A DNA stretch of 6,497 bases from Caulobacteraceae bacterium (lineage in GTDB: Bacteria > Pseudomonadota > Alphaproteobacteria > Caulobacterales > Caulobacteraceae), in the NCBI GenBank assembly GCA_013815405.1, contig JACDGF010000129.1, positions 1-6,497 on the forward strand, given 5' to 3'. This document shows, one piece after another, positions 6,232 through 6,497 of this stretch. Position numbers and translations under genes: made by a program. The notes beneath the pieces are model-generated. The model ran no database searches and was not told the DNA's origin. It saw only the letters and a list, made by a program, of their open reading frames with translations. Positions within the stretch are counted from its first letter, which is position 1. Every line of letters starts with the position of its first letter.

Positions 6232-6497
6232 TTGGGCGGACGGAGGCTCGCCATCGGCTTTCGACTTTATCCCGGCCATCTGGACCTCGAGGCGCAGCGC
6301 GCCCTGGTCTTGGCGGTGATGGACGGGGAGAAGCGCGCGCCCTTCTATCGGCCGGTCACGCCGGGCGGCCAGGCGATGAGCGTGGAGATGACTAATTTCG
6401 GCGCCCTCGGCTGGGTCACCGACGCTCGCGGCTACCGTTACGAAGCCCGCCATCCGACGACCCGGGCGCCCTGGCCGCAGTTCCTGCGATCCCAGGC
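6232..6497 (+). CDS. alkB: AlkB-type DNA oxidative demethylase, N-terminal part (cut by window edge)
   Basis: AlkB is an Fe(II)/2-oxoglutarate dioxygenase that removes methyl groups from 1-methyladenine and 3-methylcytosine in DNA. The visible part reads [20 protein letters not shown], then [20 protein letters not shown], then [27 protein letters not shown]. It follows E. coli AlkB closely (PF-x-x-x-VTPGG-x-x-MSV-x-MTN-x-G-x-LGW-x-T). These are the lid and nucleotide-recognition elements; the iron-binding HxD...H residues lie beyond the edge. The start is uncertain: an in-frame TAA at 6211-6213 limits it, TTG 6232 is the only standard codon before the conserved region, and a perfect GGAGG points instead at ATC 6253. 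After APWP the frame reads QFLRSQ, unlike the family, while the +1 reading gives VPAIP as expected, so a one-base loss near 6477-6480 is possible. It is divergent from dnaK and shares a 245-base intergenic region with it. Confidence 0.85.
   Translation, partial: MGGRRLAIGFRLYPGHLDLEAQRALVLAVMDGEKRAPFYRPVTPGGQAMSVEMTNFGALGWVTDARGYRYEARHPTTRAPWPQFLRSQ
6242..6246 (+). promoter_or_regulatory. Shine-Dalgarno of alkB that points to an ATC codon
   Basis: GGAGG is followed after six bases by ATC (6253-6255), in the alkB frame and exactly where the AlkB fold begins ([10 protein letters not shown]). This is ideal ribosome-binding geometry, but the codon at the right place is not a standard start. The only legal in-frame start nearby, TTG at 6232, lies upstream of this site and has none of its own. 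Confidence 0.5.

Overview
The window is GC-rich and has Shine-Dalgarno-poor or leaderless starts. Promoter elements match the alphaproteobacterial consensus for both the housekeeping and the heat-shock sigma factor. Together with the protein sequences this points to an alphaproteobacterium, most likely a member of the Caulobacteraceae (Caulobacter/Phenylobacterium type). That placement is from recognition of the proteins, not from a search.

Layout, left to right. (1) 1-530, minus: the N-terminal 176 codons of mutS, running off the left edge. A good housekeeping promoter sits so close to the ATG that the mRNA is probably leaderless. (2) 607-1152, plus: a GNAT-family acetyltransferase of unknown substrate, divergent from mutS. 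(3) 1214-2680, plus: a group II PLP-dependent decarboxylase whose frame is interrupted by one in-frame amber codon at 1412-1414; everything else in it looks intact. (4) 2758-3915 and 4079-5986, both minus: dnaJ and dnaK, with dnaK upstream, separated by a 163-base gap holding two GC-rich hairpins. A heat-shock (sigma-32 type) promoter lies about 180 bases before the dnaK start. (5) From 6232 or 6253 to the right edge, plus: the N-terminal part of alkB, divergent from dnaK. Its start codon is problematic and there may be a frameshift at the very end.

Functionally, the window holds a classical chaperone operon (DnaK with its J-domain cochaperone) flanked by two DNA-maintenance genes: MutS for mismatch repair and AlkB for direct reversal of alkylation damage. 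The acetyltransferase and decarboxylase between mutS and dnaJ look like accessory metabolic genes.

I see no mobile element, CRISPR array, RNA gene or unknown multi-gene system. The points worth a second look are the nonsense codon in the decarboxylase, the apparent lesions at both visible ends of alkB, the leaderless mutS promoter, the dnaK heat-shock promoter with its long leader, the dnaK-dnaJ hairpins and a cysteine-bearing insert in the C-terminal part of DnaJ. The lesions could be real gene decay or sequencing errors; the window alone cannot decide.
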